DNA of 64,000 nt from Solibacillus sp. FSL R5-0449 (lineage in GTDB: Bacteria; Bacillota; Bacilli; Bacillales_A; Planococcaceae): positions 1,774,001 through 1,838,000 of the forward strand of contig NZ_CP150239.1 in assembly GCF_037975215.1 (NCBI RefSeq), in the 5' to 3' direction. The notes beneath the pieces were generated by a model, which did not search any database, was not told the origin of the DNA, and worked only from the letters and a program-made list of their open reading frames with translations. Positions within the stretch are counted from its first letter, which is position 1, and each line of letters opens with the position of its first letter. The position numbers and the translations under genes were made by a program. Positions 40,016 through 48,728 of this stretch are shown piece after piece.

Positions 40016-40387
40016 TTATTTTGTAACCGGCGCACTTGCTACTACTTCATCAGCCGGTAATTCGTTTGATTGTTGAATGGAACCTGATTTCAACTGTTCT
40101 GCCACCTGAGCAAATGATTGATTTGCCGGTATATTAATGAATGAAATTTGTTCTTCCTGCGCTTTTTTATAAGATAATTCGCAGAAAGTTTCAGGCGGTG
40201 CAACAAAAGTTGTCGCGCCCAATTCAATCGCTTTACGTAATGTTGCGCCACGGCGTCCTTCTGTTAAATCAAGTGCCGGATTACGCAAATCTTCTACAGA
40301 ATGGTCCTTCTGAATGATACGTAAAATTGTTCCTTCCACAATCGGTGTTACAAGACCTTCATCATTTACTACTACTGCAATCGCCAT
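40016..40387 (-). CDS. small protein of unknown function in the organosulfur cluster
   Basis: A 123-residue soluble protein. Its layout (IAVVVNDEGLVTPIVEGT at the start, then KAIELGATTFVAPPETFCEL, then a helix QSFAQVAEQL) weakly recalls the NifX/Nitro_FeMo-Co fold; this is my pattern impression only. It has one cysteine, in PPETFCELSY. It lies between the sulfhydrylase and the SsuD-like gene with gaps of 12-15 bases, so it is surely co-transcribed. It might be an accessory or carrier protein. Confidence 0.7.
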   Translation of the reverse strand: MAIAVVVNDEGLVTPIVEGTILRIIQKDHSVEDLRNPALDLTEGRRGATLRKAIELGATTFVAPPETFCELSYKKAQEEQISFINIPANQSFAQVAEQLKSGSIQQSNELPADEVVASAPVTK

Positions 40388-40402
40388 TTTAAAATCCCCC
40401 TG

Positions 40403-41701
40403 TTATTTTGTTATTTGAGCAACTTCGGCAGCTTTTAGTAAGCTTTGTGCCAAGTCGTTTTTAATATCTTCAATATCTTCCAAACCAATTGATAAACGGA
40501 TCAGACCAGGTGTGACTCCACTTGCCAATTGCTGCTCTGGTGATAATCGTGAATGAGATGTGCTTGCCGGATGGATGACAAGTGACTTCGAGTCGCCGAC
40601 ATTGGCAACATGTGAAAGAAGCTGAACATTATTAATAAATGCCTTCGCTGCCTCTAGTCCGCCTTTTATCCCAAAGCTGAAAATCGACCCCGCCCCTTTC
40701 GGTAAATACTTCTCTACTAAATTGTTTGGATCATTGCCAGGCAGTGTCGGATAATTTACCCATTCCACCAGATCATGATCCGCTAAATATTCAGCAATGG
40801 CCTGTGCGTTCACAACATGCTGTCGTACGCGCACTGCCAGTGATTCAAGACCTTGAATGAAAAGCCATGCATTGAATGGTGATAATGTGGCACCTAAATC
40901 ATGCCCCAGCTCAAAGCGTGCCTTCGTAATGAATGCCTTTTCTCCTGCTGCTTCAACAAAAGAACGGTTGCCGATCAATTCATTCGGTTCTACGAAGCTT
41001 TTGAATCGAGGCGCTTTCCATTCAAATTTACCGCCATCAATAATCGCACCGCCCAAAGACGTTCCGTGACCGCCGATAAATTTCGTTGTCGAGTGCACAA
41101 CAATATCTGCTCCAAATTCAATCGGCTTTGATAAGTAAGGTGTCGCAAATGTATTATCAACAATAAGAGGTACATCATGGCGGTGGGCTACTTGTGCCAA
41201 TCCTTCAATATCTGCAATTTGCAGGCTCGGATTACCGATTGTTTCAGTGAATACAGCGCGTGTTTTGTCATTGATCGCTGCTTCAACTTCCTGCAAGTCA
41301 GATCCTTCAACAAAGCGTACTGTTACACCGAAGCGAGGCAATGTTTTAGAGAACAATGTATACGTACCGCCATAAAGAGCATTCGTTGCGACAATTTCAT
41401 CCCCTGCCTGTGCGACAGTCAGTACAGCAATCAGGATTGCCGCCTGCCCGGAAGCGACCGCAAATCCTCCGACACCGCCCTCCAAGGCAGCTAGACGTTC
41501 TTCAAATACTGCATTTGTCGGATTGGCATTTCGCGAATATAAATAGCCGCTTTCCTGTAATTTGAATAAGTTTGCCGCATGTTCCGTATCATCAAATACA
41601 TAGGAAGTCGTCTGGTACAGCGGCACTGCACGTGATCGTGTTACCGGATCAACAGTTTGACCCGTATGGAGTGCGATTGTTTCCTGATTGAAAAATGTCA
41701 T
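40403..41701 (-). CDS. O-acetylhomoserine/O-acetylserine sulfhydrylase-like enzyme
   Basis: A 432-residue PLP enzyme of the Cys/Met family, MetY type by its length and start (ETIALHTGQTVDPVTRSRAVPLYQTTSYVF). The PLP lysine is in VVHSTTKFIGGHGTSLGG. In this setting it would capture sulfide made from sulfite or thiols into homocysteine or cysteine. It follows the TlpA-like gene by 14 bases. Confidence 0.87.
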   Translation of the reverse strand: MTFFNQETIALHTGQTVDPVTRSRAVPLYQTTSYVFDDTEHAANLFKLQESGYLYSRNANPTNAVFEERLAALEGGVGGFAVASGQAAILIAVLTVAQAGDEIVATNALYGGTYTLFSKTLPRFGVTVRFVEGSDLQEVEAAINDKTRAVFTETIGNPSLQIADIEGLAQVAHRHDVPLIVDNTFATPYLSKPIEFGADIVVHSTTKFIGGHGTSLGGAIIDGGKFEWKAPRFKSFVEPNELIGNRSFVEAAGEKAFITKARFELGHDLGATLSPFNAWLFIQGLESLAVRVRQHVVNAQAIAEYLADHDLVEWVNYPTLPGNDPNNLVEKYLPKGAGSIFSFGIKGGLEAAKAFINNVQLLSHVANVGDSKSLVIHPASTSHSRLSPEQQLASGVTPGLIRLSIGLEDIEDIKNDLAQSLLKAAEVAQITK

Positions 41702-41715
41702 ATGAAAATTCTCCT

Positions 41716-42207
41716 TTAATAAAGAAATTTTTGAGTAAGTGTAAGCAATTCCTGTTCCGTCAGTTCACCTTTTACGGTGTGTACTACTTTTCCGTCCTGC
41801 AAAAACAACGTCGTAGGCAATGTCAAAATTTCATAGTTTTCTTTCAGCTGCCCTTGACGATCTAAAAGAATCGGGAACGGTAAATCGAATTTCGCTAAAT
41901 ATTGATTGACCAGCCTTGTCGGTTCTTCCACATTGACTGCATAGAGCTCAATGTTGTGAGACTGAAGTGTTTCATACGCCGCTTTAAAGGCGGGCATTTC
42001 CCTTTCGCATGGGGGGCAGTAGGTTGCCCAGAAATTAAGAATATAGCTGCCTTCTTCCGGTATGGCAACTTGCTCACCGGAAGTAGTTTGGAGCAAAATT
42101 TCTTCGGTTTTCGCTTCTGCCTTTTGTTTGGACGTGTTGGAGATAATGGCATAGCTTAGCGCGATAATCAGGACAGCGAATAATAAAAGCTGTATCCATT
42201 TTTTCAT
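41716..42207 (-). CDS. TlpA/ResA-like membrane-anchored thiol-disulfide protein
   Basis: A 163-residue protein with one N-terminal membrane anchor (LLLFAVLIIALSYAII) and an extracellular thioredoxin-fold domain with active site CPPC in NFWATYCPPCEREMPAF. The cis-Pro region LTLPTTLFL is present. It would act on disulfides outside the membrane. It overlaps the upstream YtkA-like gene by 4 bases. Its place inside a sulfonate cluster is unusual. Confidence 0.82.
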   Translation of the reverse strand: MKKWIQLLLFAVLIIALSYAIISNTSKQKAEAKTEEILLQTTSGEQVAIPEEGSYILNFWATYCPPCEREMPAFKAAYETLQSHNIELYAVNVEEPTRLVNQYLAKFDLPFPILLDRQGQLKENYEILTLPTTLFLQDGKVVHTVKGELTEQELLTLTQKFLY

Positions 42208-42557
42208 TTAAGCTTCACCTCAATTTCAGGCATTTCATGCAGTTCTCCATAACTGACATGGGAAACCACTTTATAGGTGCCGGTACCATCGAAGCTCGTT
42301 TCAATCGAATACTTCCCGTCCCCTCTATAATCTGGCTTTACAGAACCGATCGTATTTCCGTTTGGATTTATCAGCTCGAATTCAATTTCCACATCGTATT
42401 GAATCGGTTCGCCGTTTTGCGTTACGGTTGCTGTGATTGTTACCGGTTCAAATGCTTCCAGCTCGGATTTACTGGCATTCAGTGACACATCGAGTGTTTC
42501 ATTTGCATGTGCACTACAGCCTGCCAGCAACAGGATTGTAAGTAAAATTTTTTTCAT
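42204..42557 (-). CDS. YtkA-like lipoprotein
   Basis: A 117-residue predicted lipoprotein (lipobox LLAGC, Cys14) with an Ig-like beta-sandwich domain of the YtkA/FixH-like type: EAFEPVTITATVTQNGEPIQYDVEIEFELINP and GDGKYSIETSFDGTGTYKVVSHV. It overlaps the permease gene upstream and the TlpA-like gene downstream by 4 bases each, so all three are translationally coupled. Its role is unknown. Confidence 0.72.
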   Translation of the reverse strand: MKKILLTILLLAGCSAHANETLDVSLNASKSELEAFEPVTITATVTQNGEPIQYDVEIEFELINPNGNTIGSVKPDYRGDGKYSIETSFDGTGTYKVVSHVSYGELHEMPEIEVKLK

Positions 42558-43324
42558 TTGCCATCAGCCTTTAAATTTGTCCAGAATAGCAAGCGTTTTT
42601 TCAGCTTTTCGAATGCGATCATGACAGCCACAATGATAATACTGTTAAAAATGATGCCTGCAAGGACGTAATGATATTGTGAAAAGTCACTGTAATACTG
42701 GATGAAAAAGCCCATTCCCGATGAAGCCCCAAACATTTCGGCAATCGTTAAAATCAGGAAGCTCATACCGAGTGAAGTACTGGCACCGCTCAAAATATGG
42801 GGTGCACTTGCAGGTAACACGACTTTCAACAGGAATGTCGGTCCTTTTAAGCCAAGTGATTTTGCATTGTCCAAATAATGTTTTTCTATCAGAAGAACAC
42901 CATGAATCGTTCCTAAAAATACCGGCCAAAAGGCACCGATAAAAATAAGTGACATCGAAGCCGTTTGGAAAGTCGGTAAAATCGCAATGACATATGGAAT
43001 GAACAATGTTGGCGGAATCGGACTTAATGCATGAAAATAAGGCATTAATATTTCACGTGACCGTTTGTTCAATCCGAAAAACAGACCGCCTACAATACCT
43101 GTCACTAAAGCTCCAAAGAACCCTGGTATCAGTAGTTTCATCGAACTTACAACACCGGTTAATAGCTCACCAATTTTCGCGGAAAAGGATTCAACGACCG
43201 TTAGCGGCTGCGGGAATATTACCGGATTGATCCATGTCGCATATTTTGTGACAAGGGCCCAGACTGCAATAAATATTATTCCTATCAATATAGTAAGATT
43301 ATAGCGTTTAAAAAATGTGAGCAT
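42554..43324 (-). CDS. SsuC/TauC-type ABC transporter permease
   Basis: A 256-residue permease with about six membrane segments and the family pattern ALSPIPPTLFIPYVIAILP, the coupling loop NAKSLGLKGPTFLLKVVLPASAPHILSG, and the end FFIQYYSDFSQYHYVLAGI. It pairs with the ATPase and binding protein just upstream for sulfonate-type substrates. I chose ATG 43324 behind GGGGTGGG, since residues of the longer reading extend into the binding-protein gene. Confidence 0.88.
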   Translation of the reverse strand: MLTFFKRYNLTILIGIIFIAVWALVTKYATWINPVIFPQPLTVVESFSAKIGELLTGVVSSMKLLIPGFFGALVTGIVGGLFFGLNKRSREILMPYFHALSPIPPTLFIPYVIAILPTFQTASMSLIFIGAFWPVFLGTIHGVLLIEKHYLDNAKSLGLKGPTFLLKVVLPASAPHILSGASTSLGMSFLILTIAEMFGASSGMGFFIQYYSDFSQYHYVLAGIIFNSIIIVAVMIAFEKLKKRLLFWTNLKADGK

Positions 43325-43337
43325 TCCATCCCACCCC

Positions 43338-44408
43338 TTAAATGTTTTGTTCATTAAAACGAACGAGCTGATCTTTGTAATAAGCATCATCCGGATATTG
43401 TTCAATTAATTCGTTTAATGCTTTTTCGTATAGATCGATATTTACATAGTCGTTTACATCAATATCATCCACATTTTCAACATAGCCGATTTCTTTCATC
43501 TGCTCCCACATTTGAACTACTTTCTCTCTGCTTGGATCAGAAGAATAATTCGAGTGGCTGTCGTTTACGATTGTATTAATTACTTTTTCATCGACTTTCA
43601 TATATTCTTTCGCAGCTGTTACAGCTGATTGCGGATCCTCAATCTTTTTACGTTCTGCGCGAATAAGTGCCTTTAAAAAACGTTTATACGCTTCACCATC
43701 TTCTTCCGCCAATAATTCCGAACGTGTTACGACACGGCAGCATACATGCCCTTCCTGTAGATCATTGCTCCATGCAACTGCTTCAAGACCCATATCAACC
43801 GCCTGTGCGTAGAATGAGTTTGCCGATACTGCAACGTCCACTTTTCCTGACGCTACCGCTTCAAGCAGCATACTGCCTGTTTTGAATTCAACGATTTCCA
43901 GATCTTTTTTCCAGTCGATCCCCGCATCTTCAAGTGCAGAGCGGAAAACGATATCCGATGTAAAGATTCTGATTGTCCCTACTTTTTTACCTTTATAGCT
44001 TTCAAGCGAAGTATATTGCCCCGCATTTTCCTTTTTCGTTAGGATCGGGTGTCCGCCTTCCAAATGACCACCGATAATCGAGAAGTCCGAGCCGTTTGCA
44101 ATAAATGTTAACGGTCCAGCTGTACCGAAAGTTAATCCGACATCGATTTTCCCTGCTTGGAGTGCATTCAGACCGTCTGCCGAGTTTGCAAATCCAACAC
44201 GATTGACCGCAATATGTTCTTCTTCAAAATAGCCTTCCTGGTGGGCAATATCGACGAGTGTTCCGCCTGCAGACTGACTTAAACCAACCGTAATTTCATA
44301 GTCGTCAGAGGCTTCCCCTTTCGAAACTTGTTCGTCATCTCCACATGCAGTAAGCAATCCTGCTGCTAAAGCAAGTGAAGCGATCCATTTCTGATTTGTT
44401 CTTTTCAT
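43338..44408 (-). CDS. SsuA-type ABC transporter substrate-binding lipoprotein
   Basis: A 356-residue lipoprotein (lipobox LLTAC, Cys22) of the NMT1/SsuA family: GLSQSAGGTLVDIAHQEGYFEEEHIAVNRVGFANSADGLNALQAGKIDVGL and KKVGTIRIFTSDIVFRSAL are the typical beginning of the two lobes. It would capture sulfonates, taurine-like or related anions outside the membrane. The ligand cannot be decided from sequence. It lies 12 bases after the ATPase gene. Confidence 0.86.
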   Translation of the reverse strand: MKRTNQKWIASLALAAGLLTACGDDEQVSKGEASDDYEITVGLSQSAGGTLVDIAHQEGYFEEEHIAVNRVGFANSADGLNALQAGKIDVGLTFGTAGPLTFIANGSDFSIIGGHLEGGHPILTKKENAGQYTSLESYKGKKVGTIRIFTSDIVFRSALEDAGIDWKKDLEIVEFKTGSMLLEAVASGKVDVAVSANSFYAQAVDMGLEAVAWSNDLQEGHVCCRVVTRSELLAEEDGEAYKRFLKALIRAERKKIEDPQSAVTAAKEYMKVDEKVINTIVNDSHSNYSSDPSREKVVQMWEQMKEIGYVENVDDIDVNDYVNIDLYEKALNELIEQYPDDAYYKDQLVRFNEQNI

Positions 44409-44420
44409 TTAACGATCCTC

Positions 44421-45296
44421 CTATATTCCTGCGCCGTCTGTTATTTCCGTTTTTAAACTATTGACGATCTGTTCGTTCATCTCGTTTAAAAGGGATTCAC
44501 GAAATGCACGGAACTCCTTGTTTTCAAATAACTTCTGACGATCCGTTCCTTTTTTCTCAATCGGTACGTGGATGCTTTTCGTTACCGCACCGTTTTTCCC
44601 CGGAGCAAAGATGACAATCCGGTCCGCCAAATAAATGGCTTCGTCAACATCATGTGTCACAAAAACAACGGTACGTTTTTGCTCGGCACTGATTTGAACA
44701 AGCAGATCCTGCAATTGAATACGTGTAACAGGATCCAAAGCGCCAAATGGTTCATCCATCAGTAGTAAGTCCGAACCGTAGCTTAATGCCCGCGCAATGG
44801 CTGCACGCTGTTTCATACCACCGGACATTTGCCCTGGATATTTTTTTACCGCATGCCCTAAGTGAACAAGTGTCAAATACTGCTCTGCAATATGTGCCAG
44901 TTCTTTTTTCGGCATTTTCTTATTCCGTTGTTTTAATGCAAGCATGACATTCGCCTGTGCCGTCAGCCATGGAAATAAGGAATAGTCCTGGAAAACAACA
45001 CCGCAATCCGGATGCGTTTCCTTAACGGATTTGCCGTTTATTTCGATATCGCCATTTGAAAATGGTTCAAGCCCTGCCATCATTCGAAGTAATGTACTTT
45101 TCCCGCATCCGGATGGCCCCATGAATACGAGAAACTCGCCCTCTTGCACCTCCAGCTGAATATTGTTTAGTATTTTTGTCGTCGCATCATAACTGAAATC
45201 GATATTCTGCACTTTAATTTTCGTTTTTATCTCGTTGCTATGTTTCGTTGATAGAGGGTTTTGTTGTAGCACTGGACGTTCCAATAACTGAACCAT
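44421..45296 (-). CDS. SsuB/TauB-type ABC transporter ATPase
   Basis: A 291-residue ABC ATPase with Walker A GPSGCGKST, Q-loop VFQDYSLFPWL, signature MSGGMKQRAAIARAL, Walker B LLLMDEPFGALDP and switch VTHDVDEAIYLADR. The sequence type is that of nitrate/sulfonate/taurine importers. It is 4 bases from the SfnB-like gene upstream. Confidence 0.9.
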   Translation of the reverse strand: MVQLLERPVLQQNPLSTKHSNEIKTKIKVQNIDFSYDATTKILNNIQLEVQEGEFLVFMGPSGCGKSTLLRMMAGLEPFSNGDIEINGKSVKETHPDCGVVFQDYSLFPWLTAQANVMLALKQRNKKMPKKELAHIAEQYLTLVHLGHAVKKYPGQMSGGMKQRAAIARALSYGSDLLLMDEPFGALDPVTRIQLQDLLVQISAEQKRTVVFVTHDVDEAIYLADRIVIFAPGKNGAVTKSIHVPIEKKGTDRQKLFENKEFRAFRESLLNEMNEQIVNSLKTEITDGAGI

Positions 45297-45300
45297 GTAC

Positions 45301-46440
45301 TCACTCTCCTAACAGAAATTTTCTACCTAATGATTGAATCGACGTATCAACCGGAACATGCAATGTCATCGTCCGCAAGTTACGCCAATAGCGGTCAAAC
45401 CCATATCGTCCTGCAGTAGCGCGGCTGCCCATCACTTCGAAAATTTTTGAAGTAATATCAAGCCCTACTTGTGTTGTAAAGATTTTAGCTGTTTGTAATG
45501 CATCATCCAGATTACTGCGATGCTTAGGGGTAATCTTTTCGGGTTCATCCCATAGTTTCTGTAATAGTTGATCCGCTTTTTTAACAACCAGATTCGCTGC
45601 TTCAACCTGTACGTAAAACTGGCCGTAATGATGCTGGATGATCGGATCTTCAATCGCCGAAGTTTGTGTAATAGCACGCGGTCTTGTTTGTTCTCTCGTA
45701 TATGTAAGCGCTGATTGAAGGGCACCTTCTGAAATTCCTAAATAGACATGGTTTAAAATAAATGTCGCGATATTCAGACGCAGTTGAGAAAACTCACTTG
45801 CATAAAATCCTTGCTGCAACACTTCTTCTTCGTGTACTTCAACTTCGCTGAAAATAATCGTTCCACTATCTGTTTGACGTTGGCCCATATTATCCCAATC
45901 GCCTTTTATATCTACACCTATCCGATTACTAGGAATAACGACCAACAATGGCTCATCCTGTCCTTCTACAATTGCTGATACTAATAATACATCTGAATCG
46001 ACACTGCCTGAGCAGAACGTTTTTACCCCGTTCAGCACATAACCTGTTGTTGTTTTTTCAGCCTTCAATTGAATAGCTACCGGGTTAAATGCATTTCCCC
46101 AAAAATAATTATGTTTTGCAGTTTCGCGGTAATAAAATTCCTTTTGCTCTTGGGAACCGCATAAATGCGGTGTAACAAGATTGATAAAGTGATAGCCTAT
46201 TACATGTGCCAGTGAACTATCAGCTCGTGCGATTGTTCGAACGACTTGAAACACATCTTGCCAATTCCCACCTAAACCACCGTATTCAGTCGGAATTAAA
46301 AGTTTCAAAAGGCCGCTTTCACGAATTAAATCCCGTTCAAACTTAGCATTGCCACCAACTTTATCTCTTTCTACGGCTGTTTGTTCAAACTGTTCCGCAA
46401 GCTTTTCCGCGATTTCGTCAATATGTGCAACTGCTCCCAT
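45301..46440 (-). CDS. SfnB-like sulfur-acquisition oxidoreductase (acyl-CoA dehydrogenase family)
   Basis: A 379-residue flavoprotein of the acyl-CoA dehydrogenase superfamily, DszC/SfnB branch: ESGLLKLLIPTEYGGLGGNW, RADSSLAHVIGYHF, YVLNGVKTFCSGSVDSDVLLV, GDWDNMGQRQTDSGT and a C-terminus with GRYGFDRYWRNLRTMTLH. Such proteins use reduced flavin and oxygen on organosulfur compounds rather than acyl-CoA. It is the first gene of the eleven-gene cluster. Confidence 0.85.
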   Translation of the reverse strand: MGAVAHIDEIAEKLAEQFEQTAVERDKVGGNAKFERDLIRESGLLKLLIPTEYGGLGGNWQDVFQVVRTIARADSSLAHVIGYHFINLVTPHLCGSQEQKEFYYRETAKHNYFWGNAFNPVAIQLKAEKTTTGYVLNGVKTFCSGSVDSDVLLVSAIVEGQDEPLLVVIPSNRIGVDIKGDWDNMGQRQTDSGTIIFSEVEVHEEEVLQQGFYASEFSQLRLNIATFILNHVYLGISEGALQSALTYTREQTRPRAITQTSAIEDPIIQHHYGQFYVQVEAANLVVKKADQLLQKLWDEPEKITPKHRSNLDDALQTAKIFTTQVGLDITSKIFEVMGSRATAGRYGFDRYWRNLRTMTLHVPVDTSIQSLGRKFLLGE

Positions 46441-46498
46441 AACACCTCTCCTTTACTAGTTATAGAATTTTCTTGCAATTCAGTATTCTTAATTCGTT

Positions 46499-46527
46499 AG
46501 TTTACAGATGCATTAATTTAAAGTCAA
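46499..46527 (-). promoter_or_regulatory. sigma-A-like promoter of the organosulfur cluster
   Basis: On the minus strand TTGACT (46522-46527), 17 bases and TAAACT (46499-46504) lie about 58 bases before the SfnB-like start. The upstream AT-rich stretch with TATTCCAGTATGAAT may hold a regulator site, but I cannot assign one. Confidence 0.5.
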
Positions 46528-46653
46528 TAGTCAATTTGAATAATTCATACTGGAATAGTATGCTTTTAGCAAATTGATGTAAAAAAACGTATTCATATGT
46601 ATTTATTAACAAACTTATTATGTGATTTAAAGGGGATTGGAAGTTTGAAGTAG

Positions 46654-46685
46654 AAAAAACCACTATTTACATAGCGGTCTTTTTG
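46654..46685 (-). terminator. intrinsic terminator of the 72-residue membrane protein gene
   Basis: On the minus strand GACCGCTAT pairs with ATAGTGGTT, followed by T6, 13 bases after the stop. Confidence 0.78.
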
Positions 46686-46697
46686 TTATTAGTATGT

Positions 46698-46916
46698 TTA
46701 ATAATTCATGACTTGATAGTAAACAACAATTTGATAAATTGCCGGAACAATTAATGCGATTGCCAGGGAAATAACTGCTCCCCACTTCGATTGGTTCACT
46801 AATCGCTCATTGTCGATTTTCAATTGCTGAAAAAATGACAGTATAAAATATAATGCACTGACTAAAAAGATAGGGGTTACGAATGTGAGCCAAATACCTG
46901 CATTCATTCCATGCAT
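46698..46916 (-). CDS. small two-span membrane protein
   Basis: A 72-residue protein (from ATG 46916, four bases after AAGGA) with two hydrophobic helices (LTFVTPIFLVSALYFILSFF and VISLAIALIVPAIYQIVVYY) separated by a charged loop. I do not recognise the family. It follows the SLAP-type gene closely and probably shares its transcript. A longer in-frame reading to 46949 would overlap the upstream gene. Confidence 0.65.
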   Translation of the reverse strand: MHGMNAGIWLTFVTPIFLVSALYFILSFFQQLKIDNERLVNQSKWGAVISLAIALIVPAIYQIVVYYQVMNY

Positions 46917-46938
46917 CGATTCCTTCACCTCAATCCCA

Positions 46939-47316
46939 TTATATTTCAATAACCAACTGTTTTATTTCTGTGAATAGAAAATCATTACTTTCGTCGAAAA
47001 TAAAAGTCCACGGCATTGAACAATAAGGAGGAATTTTGAGTGCATCAATTGTAAAATTTCGAGCAATTCGACTCGTTTCTGTTATAATACTGACCTTCCT
47101 ATTATTAAAAGTAAGATGTCGATCTGTCCGATTATGAATAAGTGTAGTAATGAGGATCTGTTTTTTATGATTAATGGCCTTACGAATTACATCACAGGAA
47201 ATGAGCTGATCTTGTTCTTTCGTTTTCTGAAAAGCTTGTTCGATTATTAATCGGTCTTGTGTTGAAATCGTTTTATCCCATGCTGCTTCAAATTGCAGTT
47301 TTTGCATGAACTTCAT
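46939..47316 (-). CDS. SLAP-domain-type protein
   Basis: A 125-residue protein matching the SLAP-domain pattern of Bacillales: AAWDKTISTQDRLIIEQAF, a middle ILITTLIHNRTDRHLTFNN, and the hallmark end LKIPPYCSMPWTFIF. SLAP proteins are linked to surface-protein or accessory Sec systems; this member has no signal peptide. The function is unknown. Confidence 0.7.
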   Translation of the reverse strand: MKFMQKLQFEAAWDKTISTQDRLIIEQAFQKTKEQDQLISCDVIRKAINHKKQILITTLIHNRTDRHLTFNNRKVSIITETSRIARNFTIDALKIPPYCSMPWTFIFDESNDFLFTEIKQLVIEI

Positions 47317-47418
47317 CCTTCCAATGAATTATTTAGGTAAATAAGCAATAAAACAACCTTTCTATGATGATACATGTTACAGTAGGAAAGAATCTTAAAA
47401 GTTAGAAGGCGAAAAAAT

Positions 47419-47802
47419 ATGATCGAAGTAAAGAATTCTCCGATAAGTGACGGGGAATACAATCGCGGTATTTTTGCGATTAATGCAATTCCTAAAGGAA
47501 CGTTATTCCACCAAGCACCGGTACTAAGCTATCCAAACGAGCAACATGAACATATTGAAAAAACAAATCTTGCGGATTATGCGTTTGAGTTTGGTATTGG
47601 ACGCTCAGCAATCCTATTAGGCTACGGGATGCTATTTAACCATTCATATGAGCCGAATGCCACATATGAAATTAATTTCGACAACGAAACATTCGATTTC
47701 TTTGCTTATAAAGATATTGAAGCCGGCGAAGAAATTTTTATTAATTATAATGGGGATGTTGATGACAACGACCCACTATGGTTCAACAACGAAGAAGAAT
47801 AA
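47419..47802 (+). CDS. SET-domain protein, putative lysine methyltransferase
   Basis: A 127-residue compact SET domain with GIFAINAIPKGTLFHQAPV, the pseudo-knot motif GMLFNHSYEPNATYEI and the closing DIEAGEEIFINYNGD. These match the S-adenosylmethionine-binding and catalytic Tyr motifs of SET methyltransferases. No pre- or post-SET cysteine cluster is present. Bacterial members are common but poorly studied; the substrate is unknown. It is monocistronic. Confidence 0.85.
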   Translation: MIEVKNSPISDGEYNRGIFAINAIPKGTLFHQAPVLSYPNEQHEHIEKTNLADYAFEFGIGRSAILLGYGMLFNHSYEPNATYEINFDNETFDFFAYKDIEAGEEIFINYNGDVDDNDPLWFNNEEE

Positions 47803-47806
47803 AAAG

Positions 47807-47838
47807 AGGAGCTGTCTAAAATTGGACAGTTCCTTTTT
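47807..47838. terminator. bidirectional intrinsic terminator
   Basis: GGAGCTGTC and GACAGTTCC form a hairpin with an A-rich 5' and T5 3' flank, between the convergent SET-domain and esterase genes; it overlaps the esterase stop. Confidence 0.8.
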
Positions 47839-48571
47839 CTATTTCAACGAGAAAATCAATAATATCTTGCGTCAGCAATTGGCGTTCTTTTCCTAATGTA
47901 ATTAGGTGGCCACTATTGTCGTATTGTTTTTTTGTAATGACCTTGCTTGTTGCACTATTTTCAATTATATCTATACTTTGATGAAAAACCGGTTCGTCCA
48001 GCATACCTTTTGCCAGGAAAAGCGGCTGTTTCAGTAAATGAAGCTGTTTGCCCGTATTAACGATAAACTGCTGCAGCGCAATCATTTTATCGGCAGGTCT
48101 TGGAAAGTGCTCATTCAAAAACGCTTGCAGTTCCTGTTCAGAGCTCCCTTTATTTTGTAAATACCTTTTGGAATAATAGACGACACGTTGTTCCAATCCT
48201 TCCACGGGCCGCTCTATTACTGGCGAAGATATAATACATAAAGCCTTCACTTCAGGAAATTCATTTGCCAGCCTTATTCCTAGTACACCACCTAACGACT
48301 GGCCAATGACAGTAATCGCTTCATAATTTTCATCGATTAAAAATTGAACAGCCTTTCTGCTATGTTCCCATATTTGTTCCATAGAACTTGCAAATAATTG
48401 TTCCGGTGATGCTCCGTGCCCTGCCAAATTAGGTGCATAGCTTGTATACCCTTTGCTATGAAGCATTTTTGCCAAATAGTTCATCTCTTTCGCATTGCTC
48501 GTAAAACTATGTAAAAGCAGAACGGCTTGTGTATTTCCTTTTAAATAAATATCCTCTACAAAATGCTGCAT
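47816..48571 (-). CDS. carboxylesterase, alpha/beta hydrolase (Est30-like)
   Basis: A 251-residue serine hydrolase. The nucleophile elbow is GQSLGG, the oxyanion region is VLLLHSFTSNAKEMNYLAKML, and the likely Asp and His lie in KGMLDEPV and SGHLITLGKER. The pattern follows the Bacillus/Geobacillus carboxylesterase family with a small cap. I chose ATG 48571 after AAGGGG. No signal peptide. Confidence 0.85.
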   Translation of the reverse strand: MQHFVEDIYLKGNTQAVLLLHSFTSNAKEMNYLAKMLHSKGYTSYAPNLAGHGASPEQLFASSMEQIWEHSRKAVQFLIDENYEAITVIGQSLGGVLGIRLANEFPEVKALCIISSPVIERPVEGLEQRVVYYSKRYLQNKGSSEQELQAFLNEHFPRPADKMIALQQFIVNTGKQLHLLKQPLFLAKGMLDEPVFHQSIDIIENSATSKVITKKQYDNSGHLITLGKERQLLTQDIIDFLVEIEKGTVQF

Positions 48572-48728
48572 GTTGATCCCCTTTTCATTTGTGACAATAT
48601 TATAGCATAACAACTCTCTCTATCTGACTTTTCATCAAGTTTAATAAGCGGAAACAGTGCATTTGTCTTATGGTTCGGCTACAATATGGGGTGAGTAAAA
48701 TAACAGATGAAAGGAGAATCATATTAAT

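Noticed and set aside
46441-46640. A CymR-type sulfur regulator site before the organosulfur cluster
   Set aside because: Some AT-rich repeats with TTCC are present, but I could not align them convincingly to the known CymR motif.
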